From Scenedesmus sp. ARA3 (lineage: Eukaryota; Chlorophyta; Chlorophyceae; Sphaeropleales; Scenedesmaceae): 33,302 bases of DNA. The stretch covers positions 6,560 through 39,861 of the forward strand of contig RWJK01000849.1 in assembly GCA_004335835.1 (NCBI GenBank), read 5' to 3'. Of this stretch, positions 1 to 11,785 are shown piece by piece. Numbering within the stretch: the first letter of the stretch is position 1; every line of letters begins with the position of its first letter. Under the pieces are notes generated by a model. The model had not been told where the DNA came from, did not search any database, and saw only the letters and a program-made list of their open reading frames with translations. A program made the translations under genes and the position numbers.

Positions 1-62
1 TCACAAGATGGAAACATGCATGTATCACAAGATGGAAACATGCATGTATCACAAGATGGAAA
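1..62. repeat. 24-bp tandem repeat, about 2.6 copies
   Basis: The unit TCACAAGATGGAAACATGCATGTA is present twice in full, followed by a partial third copy. The period is 24 nt, a multiple of three. On the minus strand one frame is open through it and reads as an eight-residue repeat (PSCDTCMF), downstream of a plausible acceptor at 98-103 (GTGCAG). It may therefore be coding repeat inside the membrane-protein gene that runs off this edge, but I could not find an exon 3 donor in the matching phase. Confidence 0.8.
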
Positions 63-327
63 CTGGAGTCGCTCTCTGTGTGCCTTGGAATAGGCGGCTG
101 CACAAAACACACAGTGCAGAAGCTGCCAGGCATTTGCATAGTGGCAGATGCAGCAACTTCAAGGCAGGGGTGCCATGGCGCTCCAGCTGTGGTTGCAAGT
201 GTCACCAGCTCCTGGCAAGAATGCACAGCTGCGCCCAGCAAGCCAGCAGCACGCACAAATCTCGAACCGCTGACGTATACCAAAGCAGCCCAAGGCTATT
301 GCACTGCTGCGCTGCTAGCACCTCCTG

Positions 328-364
<37 letters not shown>

Positions 365-551
365 TGCTGCTGTTGATGGTGCTGATGGCTGGCAGCCCAC
401 CTGTGGCGTGCCACAGCCTCGCAGCAGTACTGCAGCACACATGGCAGCACAAACCCCAGCAGGATCTGCAGTGCGAGCTGGTGATTGATGCACGACAGGT
501 ACACCGCATCTGCATCTGCATCTGCGTCCGCTGCAGCTCCGCCTACACCGC

Positions 552-619
<68 letters not shown>

Positions 620-1018
620 TTGGATCCTCCCAGCAGCTCCACACGCATCCACGTGATGATCCCATCTGCCCATTCAGCTGTCGCGCTGCCGTCTCGTACA
701 TTGCGGATGTTGCTGCACACTGCAGGCGCCAGCTGCAGCATGTACAGCAGCAGGCGGGCCAGCTGCACCGGTGCAGCCAGCCGCACAGGCAGCGGGGAAC
801 CCAGGGAGTGCCACAGCAGCGATACAACTCCACCTCGGAAAGCGAAGGCAGAGAACTGGCTCTCGGGCTCATCTGCGAACCACCTGCAGGCAGGCAGGCA
901 GGCAGGCACGCAGGCAGGCAGGTAGGCAGGCAGGCACGCAGGCAGGCAGGCAGGCAGGCGGGCAGGCAGGCAGGCAGGTAGGCACGCAGGCAGGCAGGCA
1001 GGCAGTCAGGCAGTCAGT

Positions 1019-1066
<48 letters not shown>

Positions 1067-1720
1067 TGGCGTCGCAGCATAGCAACAATGGTGTCACAAT
1101 GGTGTCACAGCATAGCAACAATGGTGTGTTACTGGGGATAGGTCAGTGCTGCCAGGCTGCTCACAGGTATTGCTGACACACGCCAGCCAAGACACTGGGC
1201 ACAAAAACGTGTGCCTCCCCATGCAATGTTGCAAATCGTGTGGCTGCTTCCGGATGTCACCTGCTATCCACGCAGCTGCTGAAACCGCAGCGCACTGCCT
1301 AGCAGCTGCAGACTCATACTATGATGGTTGCGCGCATATTGTTCAGTTATCACGCACCTGCCGACAGCCGGGCACTGGCCATAACCCCTGAAAGCCGCCA
1401 CGTGCAGGATGCAGCCCCTCAGCAGCAGCAGGATGCTGGTGCGGTGCGCGAGGGACACCATTGGCCACCAATGCATCAGCACCAGCTGCAGCATGGCCAG
1501 CAGTGCAAGGCCGTGCCCCATGCGCTCGCATGCCATCAGGTTGACAGTGCGAGGGATGTTGAAAAGTGGGATGTAAGATAACAGCATCGTTGTGTTGCCT
1601 GGTGCGCACATGGCCAGGAAGAGCGCTGCATGCATCTAGTTTTCGCAGGTACGGTGTGTAGTGCTGCCAGAAGGACTGCTCCAGCTCAGGCTGGTCAAAC
1701 TTGAGTGTTACAGCGTCCAT
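1..1720 (-). CDS. Multi-pass membrane protein, 5' part only (runs off left edge)
   Basis: N-terminal part of an integral membrane protein of unknown function. The start is taken as the ATG at 1720 (MDAVTLKFDQPELEQSF). The exon continues to 1358, apart from one frame shift near 1628. An intron at 884-1357 (donor GTGCGT, acceptor CTGCAG) joins in phase 2 to an exon starting at 883 that stays open to 202. Hydrophobic stretches follow each other: ALFLAM..., the segment around GLALLAMLQLVLMHWW, ILLLLRGCILHVAAF, then LLLYMLQLAPAV, ALQILLGFVLPCVLQY and LCVLLACWAQLCIL. A Ser run (CAG repeat, 549-627) and a Gln run (329-362) lie in hydrophilic loops. The pattern of a charged N-terminus followed by TM helices resembles the membrane module ahead of PAS or cyclase domains in algal sensors, but no such domain is visible, so that is a guess. 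The last exon (1-97) is uncertain. Confidence 0.6.
549..627. repeat. (CTG)n/(CAG)n tract in exon
   Basis: Nearly pure triplet run, with CTG on the plus strand and CAG on the sense strand of the membrane-protein gene, interrupted by a TTG and a GTT. It is read as a Ser run between two membrane segments. A second coding tract at 329-362 is read as Gln. Confidence 0.9.
886..1066. repeat. (CAGG)n tetranucleotide satellite in an intron
   Basis: About 180 bp of CAGG units with scattered GTAGG, CACG, CAGT and GGGCAGG variants. It fills one end of the membrane-protein intron. On the sense strand it reads (CCTG)n and runs directly into the 3' splice site CCTGCAG|GTGG at 884, so the pyrimidine-rich strand of the satellite serves as the acceptor tract. 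Confidence 0.95.
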
Positions 1721-3239
1721 TTGAAATGCGTTGACTGCAGCTTGAGGGAAGCCATGCTGCAGGACAAGCAGCAGCAGCAACGGCAGCAGCAGGAGCAGCA
1801 GCAGCAGCAGCACACCGACTTCAGCGTGGCTTGCGCTTGCACAGCAGAGGATACTATGCGTTTAGTGCCTTCCAAACACGGATGTGCATCGTCAAGCGCG
1901 TGGACGGACCTGCCTTGCCTCCGTTGGTAACCCCTGCCAGCACCAGCAGTCCGGATCCGGGCTAGTTGCATACGACCTCAGAGTTGCTCGCCGGCAAAGA
2001 AATACATCTGCGTCTGTGACAATGTATCTTTTGACGGCGCTTGGGCAGCGTCAGGCCCGTGCTATGCGTGGCAGTCGTGTTCACCCTACGGAACCATGCC
2101 CATATACAGCAGGAAGCTCGACATAAATGCTGTAATAAACGTTGAAGGGTGGCCAAGTTTTATTTGAACCGAATGCACCCTTGGTCTAATAGAGAAGCAC
2201 AGACGACGGGGCTAATGATGACACACAACGCTACCAGGTGATTACCCTCTTAATTACACCTTCGATCACCAGATACCCTCTTGCTTGGTACTCATAGTTT
2301 ACTCACGACATGATTAGAAGCCGCAACAAACCTGGCAGCTGCTGCCACGCGTTGCACCCGCTATGCTGACATGCTGTGGAAGTTCGCACAGGCCTGCCAA
2401 CCAGACTAAGGCAGTTGCCGGCAGAGCCCTGCTGGCCCACCAGTTTAAGAAATTGCCGGAAATAAATTTCAGTTTACAAAGGCTGTGTGCGGCACAATGT
2501 GTGCAACACAGCTGTGTGCACCAGCGCCATGGACGTCACTGACGCTGGTGACCGGCAGCCTGAATTATTATCACCCTGCCTCCATCTTCCGAAGGCTTCT
2601 GGGGTGTGATTGGCACAATTTAACATTGGCCAGCAAACAGAATATCAACGGCTTCAAGTTGGCACCCTTGGCACCGCGCTAACAGGCCCTATGCATGCAA
2701 GCCATTAAATGTTCAACTCTGGAAGTATCACTGAGTGACTGCATTTGGCTGGCGGCAGCAACGCCACTGCAGCTGGGCACATCTTTGTGGCTACTGCACG
2801 CCGATGCTTGCACTCCCACCATGCTGCAGTCATTTGTGCACAAGTTGGAAGTTACACAGCTGTGTACCTGCAGGTAACTTCGCCCTTTTGAGAGCCAATG
2901 GCTGGCTCATTGGGCAGACAAGAACACCAACTTGAACGCTTGTCACAAACACTCCCGTCGCCCATTCTCTGGTGCCCTGCACATGCTGCAACTCCAACTC
3001 CTGCTGCTGCTGCTGCTATTGCAGCATTACCGTCACCAGCCCCGCACCTTCCGCTACACTAGTGCACTACAATCTGCTGTACCCAACTGCTGCCTCCTGA
3101 CTGCCTAACCACAGCTAGCTGCTGCTGCTGAAGCTGCTGCTACTGCTGCTCAAGCTGCGACGCTCTCAGCGAGCATCCTGCAACAACAGCAGCTTTAAGT
3201 CTCACTCATGCATCTGCTACTGCTGCTGCTGCTACTACT
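1721..3239. other. Intergenic region, no gene recognised
   Basis: No convincing coding exon. A CAG-rich stretch (1767-1811) lies just upstream of the membrane-protein start and would read as Leu on the sense strand, so it is probably leader DNA. Two inverted repeats are visible: CACCAGCG at 2519-2526 with CGCTGGTG at 2543-2550, and GAAGTTAC at 2848-2855 with GTAACTTC at 2874-2881. TTACA (minus-strand TGTAA) occurs near 2473 and 2852 and could serve as a poly(A) signal for the LYR gene. Base composition is less GC-rich than in the genes. CTG-rich DNA starts near 3000. Confidence 0.5.
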
Positions 3240-3665
3240 TGAAGCCAATCCCTTTGTCCAGCATCTGCGGCCGTGTCCTGCAGCAACAGCAGCAGCTCGA
3301 TCCCGCCATTCCTCTACTGCTGCTGCTGCTACGCCTGTTGCTGCTGCTGCCGCTGCCTGCTGAATCCAATAGTCTCCTTCAGCATGTGCAGCCGCAACCA
3401 GCATCGTCAGCAGCAGCAGCAGCTGCAGTCGCGTGCCCACACTCCTCTACTGCTGCTGCTGCTGCGCCTGCTGCTGCTGCCGCTGCCTGCTGAATCCAAT
3501 AGTCTCCTTCAGCATGTGCAGCCGCAACCAGCATCGTCAGCAGCAGCAGCAGCCGCAGTCGCGTGCCCACATTCCTCTACTGCTGCTGCTGCTGCGCCTG
3601 CTGCTGCTACCTGCTGAACCCAATCGCTTCTTCCAGCATCCGGAGCCGCGTCCTGCCGTCACTGA
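3240..3665. repeat. Tandem copies of the LYR gene 3' end, period about 125 bp
   Basis: Three decayed copies (starting near 3240, 3360 and 3490) of the last ~50 bp of the LYR-gene coding region plus ~75 bp of CAG/CTG-rich 3' flank lie downstream of the real 3' end (3607-3665). Copies 2 and 3 are almost identical to each other over more than 110 bp. Both carry in-frame stops relative to the real exon, so they are not coding. The order real end, then decayed copies, matches the other exon-edge arrays in this window. Confidence 0.9.
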
Positions 3666-4062
3666 GTGCGTACTTTATGTCGTATGGCGCCGCCTTTTCC
3701 CGCTGCAGTTTAAACTCGCGCCGCACCTCAGACAGCACGTCTTCTGTTTGAAAGACACAAGGTGTGCGGCACAAACAGGCGCAGCAAGTGAGAAACAGAA
3801 CAAAACAAAGCCATGCATAAGATTGACAAGGGACGGCGATGCAAGGGTGGTGGGTGTGCAAAGCAAGCAGTGCTGTTCTGCAACCGCAGCTGCTGCTGCT
3901 GCTGCTGCTTGGCCTTGCGTGTCGATGGCAACCTACATTAAGGCTGAAATGCACATGATAAGGTGTTGCACAGACAGGTTAAACACATAAAGCGCTGCTT
4001 GAGAATGATGAGGTTGCTGGCACCTGCTGGCCAGAGCCTGTTTCTGCTTGTGCTGCTACTGG

Positions 4063-4094
<32 letters not shown>

Positions 4095-4358
4095 CTGCAA
4101 CACCATGCCTGCACGCAACGGTCACGTCCAACAAGCTAAAAACTAGTCTTAAGACGTAGTATTACATGAGTTTATCCACAACGGATTTGATTCCGCACGT
4201 GCATCGTGTAATACAATACGCAGCCTGTCCTGCACGGCCTGCTGTCGTTGCTCGTGCGTACCTTTGTTTCCGGCCGGCAGTGACCTGGCAGCACGAATAA
4301 ACTTGCGGTATAGGCTGATTACTTGGCTACGCAGCACGAATTTCTGCAGCTCTGCCAT
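3607..4358 (-). CDS. LYR-motif mitochondrial protein, LYRM2-like
   Basis: Two exons, 4358-4262 and 3743-3607, encode 77 residues. The intron 3744-4261 has donor GTACGC and acceptor AAACAG and joins in phase 1. The protein opens MAELQKFVLRSQVISLYRKF, with the Leu-Tyr-Arg motif at residues 16-18. After the junction it continues EDVLSEVRREFK and ends with DGRTRLRMLEEAIGFSR. Length and layout fit the Complex1_LYR family, and the basic segment plus the late Leu-Glu motif are closest to LYRM2 (about 88 residues in humans). Known family role: small matrix proteins that bind acyl carrier protein and assist respiratory-complex or Fe-S protein assembly; LYRM2 is linked to complex I. It is the best-conserved protein in the window, without homopolymer runs. 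The intron carries two short CTG tracts (3888-3911 and 4063-4095). Confidence 0.9.
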
Positions 4359-4850
4359 GTGTAGCTAGTTGAGTGCTCTCAGCTGTCTGTGTGTGGAGCA
4401 GACACACACGCAGAGGTGTCCAAAGCCTGCCCTGCACCCACGCCACTATGACTTCTAAAGTTCAACGAAACGAGTGACTATGATTGTTAGCAAGTCAACG
4501 CAATGAAGCAGCATTGTCTCGGTGACAGTGGCATGGCTTCTGAAACTGAAACCCTGGATGACACATGATATGGATGACACCCACCCTGTCACACAGCACA
4601 TTCACCACACCCACCCACTTCCATACATGACAAGAGCTGTCGGCATGTACCGTCGCCATGCACCTGCCCTGCCACCAAACATACATCGCTGATGCAGCTG
4701 TGCACTGCCTCCCATACTAAGCAGCAGGGCTGGCGTGCCAAGCAGCCAGCCTGAGCAGCAAAGCTGTCTTGCTACATTCTGCCACACAACCAACGCTGCT
4801 GCACAGAACTGGCTTTTTCCAGAACTGTCTGGAGTTCTTCAATTCTGTAA
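4359..4850. other. Spacer between LYR gene and TPR-CS gene
   Basis: This holds the 3' untranslated region of the TPR-CS gene and the promoter of the LYR gene, both on the minus strand. No TTACA (minus-strand TGTAA) was found in it. CA-rich runs at 4395-4450 and 4560-4620 are the only visible features. Confidence 0.5.
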
Positions 4851-4939
4851 TCAGGCCGCGGCGCTGATGCGCTGCCATGCAGCTGCCCTGAGCAGCGCCA
4901 GCCGCTCACACCTCACGCGCTTGTGGCGGTCCAGCAGCG

Positions 4940-4975
<36 letters not shown>

Positions 4976-5353
4976 GGCAGCCGTTGGAAACATGGGTGCT
5001 GTTGGCTATCATCAAGTTGTAGGTTGTGCATACCTCAGCGGTCCCCTGCCACACTCGCTGCGCACGCTGAATCATTGTGATGTACGATTTCGTTCCTTAT
5101 GCGTCAGATAAAGCGGCCAAGTGAGTCAACTGGGTGCACACGTCTGCCGGTCCTGCAGCAGGCAACGGTCTTTGCACATTGGCACATGCCGGCAATGGGT
5201 GCACAACTCGCCATTTTACAACTGCCAGTGCTGCATCAGCTGCAAAACTCACCTGCACCTTAGAGCGCGTCTCCCGCCGTGCCGCCTCCTGCAGCCTCTG
5301 CTGCTCCTCAGCCGCTGCAGCTGCAGCGTGCTGCGCTGCCACCTGCAACACGT

Positions 5354-5407
<54 letters not shown>

Positions 5408-6091
5408 CAAGCAGCTGTGTCAGGATCAGGATGGCAGGATCGGCAAGTGTGCCTTGCGCTGCAAGATCACCAAAGGGTCAAATACCCCTTTTGAGCCTCA
5501 TCACTGGTGGCAGGTCGGTGTAGCCCTTGGCAGCATTGTCCCAGCCAATGCCCGGCATATAAAGCCACAACAGTTTGATCCGCTGCACCATCATTGCAGC
5601 ACATGGACAGCACGTGGCATGTGTTGTTGATTATGACAACAGCATCACCATCCTCACCGCAGATGGCAGGTCGCTGCAGTGCTTCAGTTCATCGTCCCAC
5701 CCAATGTCAGCCAAGCAGATATACTTGAAACTCTGAAGGGTCATAAATGATTATGATCTCACTGCGGGTGGTAGGTTGCTGTAGTCCTTCAGCTCATCGG
5801 CTCAGCCAATGTCAGCAGCGGTGTATGTTTGTTGGATTGTATGCCTGCAGATGCTTCATTCATACATGAGGAGAAGTCCCAATAAGGAGCCAACAAGGGA
5901 GCACAGGAAGTAGCAAACTCAGACAAATCCCCACAAACCAATCAATAGTGTATATGGTCAAAGGTTTGAACAGTAATGCTCACCGCGGGCGGCAGGTCGC
6001 TGTAGTCCTTCAGCGCATCATCCCAGCCAATGTCAGCCGGGTCATCAGCAAAGAGGCGCGGCCACCAGCTGGCGCTGTGCTGCCACGGCCT

Positions 6092-6123
<32 letters not shown>

Positions 6124-9056
6124 TGAAGCCATATAAACAATCAGGTTTGGCCATGTGATGGCAAGACGTCTCACGGCTGTGTTGTGGCAGTTGTCCACGG
6201 GAGCTTGTTGCACCAACAGGTTGTCTTGCGTGCATCATGAGTCAAGTTGGGTTGATGTAGGGCCATGCTCTTAATAGGTTCAAAGAGCATGTGGCACTTG
6301 CAGTAACGCCATCATCATGCGCACCTCTCATACAGTTCCAGGTTCAATTTGGCCAGCTGCAGCAGCAGCCGCCCTTCGCCATACTCCCCAGCAGCAGCAG
6401 CAGCAGCAGCTATACTGCTTCCTGCTGTGCAGACAACAACGTCATCACCTACAGCAGTACCACTAGCAGCACCTGCAACACTGCCGCTGCTGCTGCTGCT
6501 GCTGCTACTGCTGCCAGGTGGGCTGAAGGTCCATATGCTCTCCTCCGGCACGATGCCCCTGGCCAGCTCCCCTTGCAACAAAACCTCGCCCGTGGTTTTG
6601 TGCTGCACCCTGATGGCATAGGGCTCAAGCAGCACGATGAGCTGGCGGGCAGAGGTGATGCTGTCAGGCAGGCCCAGCAGCTGCACCAGCACCTGGTTTT
6701 GAGAACGGAGGGAAAAGAAAACACGATCACAAATCAGAGCAGCTGTGGTGTCACTGAGCAGAGCAGGGCATGCATGCATGATGCTGTGATGGTGTGATGA
6801 TGTCACGCAGGCCCAGCAGCTGCAGCAGCACCTGGTTATAGACAGCAGAACAACAAGCAACGATGACAAATCAGTGCAGCTGTGTATTGTCACTCAGCAG
6901 AGAAGGGCATGTGCGCAATGTGATACTGTCAGGCAGGCCCAGCAGCGGCACGAGCACCTGGTTTTAGACAGAACAGAACAAAAAAGCAACGATGACCAAT
7001 CAGTGCAGCTCTGTGAGTTGACTGAGCAGGCCCAGCAGCTGCACCAGCACATGTTCAGGCAGCGGAACAAGCCACGGTCAATGTATCAGTGCAGCTGTGT
7101 ATTGTCACTCAGCAGGGAACGGCATGTGCGCAATGTGATGCTGCCAGGCAGGCCCAGCAGCTGCAGCAGCACCTGGTTTTAGACAGCAAAACAAAAGAGC
7201 CACAATGACAAGTCAGTGCAGCGGTGTATTGTCACTCAGCATGGAAGGGCATGTGCGCAAAGTGATGCTGTCAGGCAGGCCCAGCAGCTGCAGCAGCACC
7301 TGGTGTTAGACAGCAGAAAAAAGCCACGATCACAAATCAGTGCAGCTCTGTGGGTTGACTGAACAGAGCAGGGCATGAGTGTACAAAGCTGTGAGCATAT
7401 GATGCCGTCAGGCAGGCCCAGAAACTGCAGCAGCACCTGCGCACGTGCACAGCGGAGGTGCAGGCCGCAATATAACATATCCTGTGCAGCTGACGTCGCC
7501 GAGCAAAGCGAGGCATGTGCATGTTCAAGATGTGTTTGGTTTGCAGAGAGAGGTGTGTGGCTGCTGTGTTGCGTATTCGTCAAAGTTTGACAAGTAATGG
7601 CAGCATTTACAGCTGGCGGCTAAGGCTTATCTCCTGACCCTGGCAGGCACCCATTTCACTCAAGCAACCTGACTTCTCAGTTGTACTCAGGGAAGGCATA
7701 ACAGCACAGCAGGTTCCTGCAGCAGCTGAGCCACACAAACGCTCATCAGCCTGTTTCCAGCCCTGCTCAACACCACACCACACGCACCTCGCTGACATGC
7801 ATAACAGCACTGAAGGTCACTGCAGCAGCTGAGCCACACAAATGTTTCCTTTTACATCAACCTGTCTCCACCGCTGCTCAAATCCACACCCCCGCACCTC
7901 GCTGGCTGTCTGCCTCCAGCGGATGGGCAGGTCGGCCGGCTTGTACCACACCGCCTCCGCATCAGGCGGCAGCTCCCTGTTAGATGTTTAAAACAGTGTC
8001 ATATGACATGTGTTAGTAACACATAGTTGGCCAATTCGTTGACAAGTGGCACTGCACAGTACAACACAAGCACATGAGGGTTGTGTATGAACAGGCAAGA
8101 CGCCGCTGGCTTCCAATGCAGTGAACAAAATAGCAAGACCATTTGGTTAACCGGCGTTGACCAACACTGCATTTTTTAGATTAATACATACAATATTGCT
8201 TGTGGTAGTCTGCCGCAGATCTGCACCACACCCACCTGGCATTGTAAATGACCCTGCTCAGTGCGAAGGGGTGCTTATCAGGTCTTTCCAGGATACATCT
8301 AGCCGCGTGACACACTGCTCAGCACACTTGGCAGTATACTGTATATTACTGCTCACCTTGCATCATATACCACCCTGCTCAGTGCGAAGGGGTGCTTATC
8401 AGGCCTTTCCAGGGGCCTGCCGTCAGCAGCCACCAGGCTGAAGTGGCTGTACGGCAGCGGCAGCACAGGCACCAGCTGCTGCTGGGCGTCACCTGCTGCA
8501 GCCACCAGCTGCAAATCATCTGGCTCTGTGCTGGCAGCAGCTGCAAGCCCACCAGGGCAGGAGCGCTGCAGCGGCAGCGCATGCGCCAGCTGCTGCCCAT
8601 TGCGTGGCTCCACTGGCGCCAGCTGCTGCCCATCATTGACATCCGCAGGTGCCAGGTGCTGCCCGTCACCTGCTGCAGCCGCCAGCTGCAAATAATCTGG
8701 CTCCTCACTGGCAGCAACTGCTGCCGCCCCAGGATGGGTTGGCGGCAGCTGCTGCACAGCCGCTGCTGCTGTTGGAGCTGGCAGTTCCGCTGCTTTGCTT
8801 GTTGCTTCAGCTGGCTGGGAGTCCACATCAGCGGCTGAGGGTCTGCCAGGAGCGCTTGTACTAGCGGAAGCCGACTGCTGCTGCTGCTGCTGCTGTGCAT
8901 GCGTGGGTTGCTGTGCTGCTGCATGAAGGTCAGCCAGCTCTGCTGTGACTGTGTACAGCCGCACCAGCAGGCTGCCCTGCTGCTGTCCAAGCCCTTGTTC
9001 GCAGCTACTGGACAGTTCTCCTAGCGATCGGTCATCGCATGTCCCGCTGTCCATGG

Positions 9057-9097
<41 letters not shown>

Positions 9098-9551
9098 GCC
9101 CTGTCACCATGGCCGTTCAGCAGCAGCTGCTGCAGCTGTGGCCAGGCAGCATCCAGGCTTGACATGCTGCTGCAGGTCTGCAGGAACGCCTCCGCTGCTG
9201 CTGCGTTGCTGCCAAATTGCACCTACATCAGCAGGCACAGCATGATCACAGAAGTTGGCACCAACAGGGGCTGCTTCTGCTCAGTCACGTGCTGCTAACG
9301 CACACACGAGACAGCAAGCGCAAACACGCATGAGCTGCAGCTAACCACGCAAGCAGGTCTGCATGCTACAGTTTGAGGTTTTGGTACCATGGTTGACATC
9401 ATCTCTGGCCAAGCTACAACAGGCTGACCCTTAACGCCATCCAGTGTATTAGAGTAGTGAATAACATATCGAAAGGCACGGTCTTGTATGAAGCGGTAGC
9501 AACCGGCAGCACTCACTGTGCATGTCAAGCTTCCGACTGCGCCTGGTGAAG

Positions 9552-9595
<44 letters not shown>

Positions 9596-10221
9596 ATCGC
9601 CACTCGTGTCAGCCCCACTGCCAACCGGCCCACGCCAGCCAGCTGTGCCAAGCCTGACAGCAGCAGCACGCGCTGCCGCCCTGACAGGCTGAGCCTTGGC
9701 GGCGGCTGGCCACCCTGCTGCTGCTGCTGCTGGTGGTGGTGGAGGTAGTGCTGCTTTGCCTTGATGTGTACAGTCACAACCAGCAGTGGATCCTGCAGAG
9801 GCAAGGCATTCAATAAGTGAGTTGGAGTTTATGCTGCGTTGGGTGCCGCACCACGGAGTGGCACTCCGCGGCAGCACTACTTGCGTCATCATCAGCCCCT
9901 TACCTTTGCATGCTGCTGTGCAGCCCCAGCTACATCGGCGCCAGTCGACAGCCACCCCCGCCACCACCTTAGCATCCGCTGCTGCTGCTGCCAGCACCAC
10001 TGTCTGCTCGGCATCATTCAGCAGCCCCTGAGCTGCCGTCAGTAAGTCCAAAGCATGAAAATGAAGATGTGCTTTAGGGTGTTTGCTGCATATGTCAGCA
10101 CATTGATTAGCGTCACTCGCTTCACCCTCTCCAGCCCCTCACCTTGTCACTTTGCGGCCCCGCAGGCAGCCCCAGCTGCATGAGTGCCAGCCGACAGCCT
10201 ACCCCACCGCCTCCGCCACCA

Positions 10222-10309
<88 letters not shown>

Positions 10310-10586
10310 CTGGTGCTGCTGCCGCCAGCACCGCTGTCTGCTCAGCATCGTTCAGCAGCTCCTGAGCTGCCGCCAGCTTGCTCTGCAGCTGCCTGCGCAG
10401 CTGGGCAGTGTCAGCAGCAAAGACCGAGCCTGCTGATGGTACTGCTGCTGTGAGTTTGCCCTCAGGTATGCTGCTGCTGCTGCTGCTGCTGTTGCTGCTG
10501 GAGGTGCTGTCTGACAGCAGGTTGAGGGCTGTCAGGTACGCCTTAGCAGCATATTTGGGTCTGCACTGCGGTGGCAGAGGCGGTGC

Positions 10587-10618
<32 letters not shown>

Positions 10619-11754
10619 GGCCGCCAGCCATGTGGGCATCCCCTAGTGCAGTGTAGCACTCCAGCAGCAGCTGCAGCAGCTGCCTGGAGTCAGGCAGCAC
10701 CTGTCCGGTGACATCATCATCAGCATCAGCAGCAGATGTAATGAGTGCAGGTGCGACTTATGCAACGGCATGTGTGTCATACATCATGCACGTGTGCTGT
10801 TCCAGCCAAGATGACGATGTCAAAGCTGCAAGGGTCGCCACAGCTAAGGCCAGCAACAGCTGCCGCAGCACAGTTCAGATGCTGGCGTTGCATATCGGTC
10901 ACCAGGTGGACAACACAAAGACACAAAGTTTGGCACCGCATGACGCAAGATTTTGAGGAAGGCCTGTGCAAAAGGAAATGCAGAGATTCAACCTCAGCGT
11001 GCGTAGGGATCCGGCATATGCTCACCATGCCACGCAGCGCCGCCTCAGCAGCAGCAGCAGCCTGCTGCGCCTGCTGCCACCTCCTCAGCTTCAACGACAG
11101 CTCAGCCTGCAGCAGCAGCAGCTCCACAGCCGCCACTGTAGCTGCAGGACCATCCTTCTTCAGTAACCTGCTACTGCTGCTGCTGCTGCTGCTGCTGCTG
11201 GTGGTGCTGCTGCTGGTGTTGGGGTTGGCTTTCAGCCACCTCAAAAGCATCGCCTGGTACTTCGAAAGGCATGCGCCCTGCTGCTGCTGCTGCTGCTGCT
11301 GCTGTGCCTTGACCAGCTGGAACATGGCCTCCCTCAGCTCAGCATGCTGCTGCCACTGCAGCTCGCTGCTGCTGCTGCTGTTGGCAATTGCCAAGCTACT
11401 GCTGCTGCTGCTGCTGCCAGTGATGGAAACGGCTGTTTCTGTTGTTTGCTGCTGCTGTTGCTCAAGCGTGCTGTTGCTGAGAGGCAGTGCAGGGCCTCTG
11501 ACGAGATGGGCAGTGTCTTCCACTGTGCAGCCACCATGACTGTCCAGCTGCTGCTGCTGCTGCTGCTGCTCCAGCTGCTGCAGCAGCATGTCTGCCAGCT
11601 GCTGCCGCGTCAGCTGCCTCACTGTTGCCACCAGCTGCTGCTCGCACTCGCCCTGCTCAGCGCTGCCTGCAGGCCACACACAGGCAGCAGCCAGCAGTTG
11701 GCAGCCACAGCAGGTGCAAATGCAGCTGTGAGCCACAAGGTTGAAATAAAATAG

Positions 11755-11785
<31 letters not shown>

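Noticed and set aside
331..981. Long plus-strand frames through CTG and CAGG repeats (also 78-488, 485-925, 771-1082)
   Set aside because: They are low-complexity Leu, Ala, Arg/Gln-Ala-Gly runs antisense to the membrane-protein exon. Open frames across triplet and tetranucleotide repeats are expected by chance.
2519..2881. Inverted repeats as ends of a small transposon
   Set aside because: Stems are only 8 bp, the two pairs are unrelated, and no target-site duplication is visible.
6692..7440. CRISPR-like array of regularly spaced repeats
   Set aside because: The repeats are diverged, contain the start of a coding exon with a splice acceptor, and lie in an intron of a eukaryotic gene. Spacers share sequence with each other.
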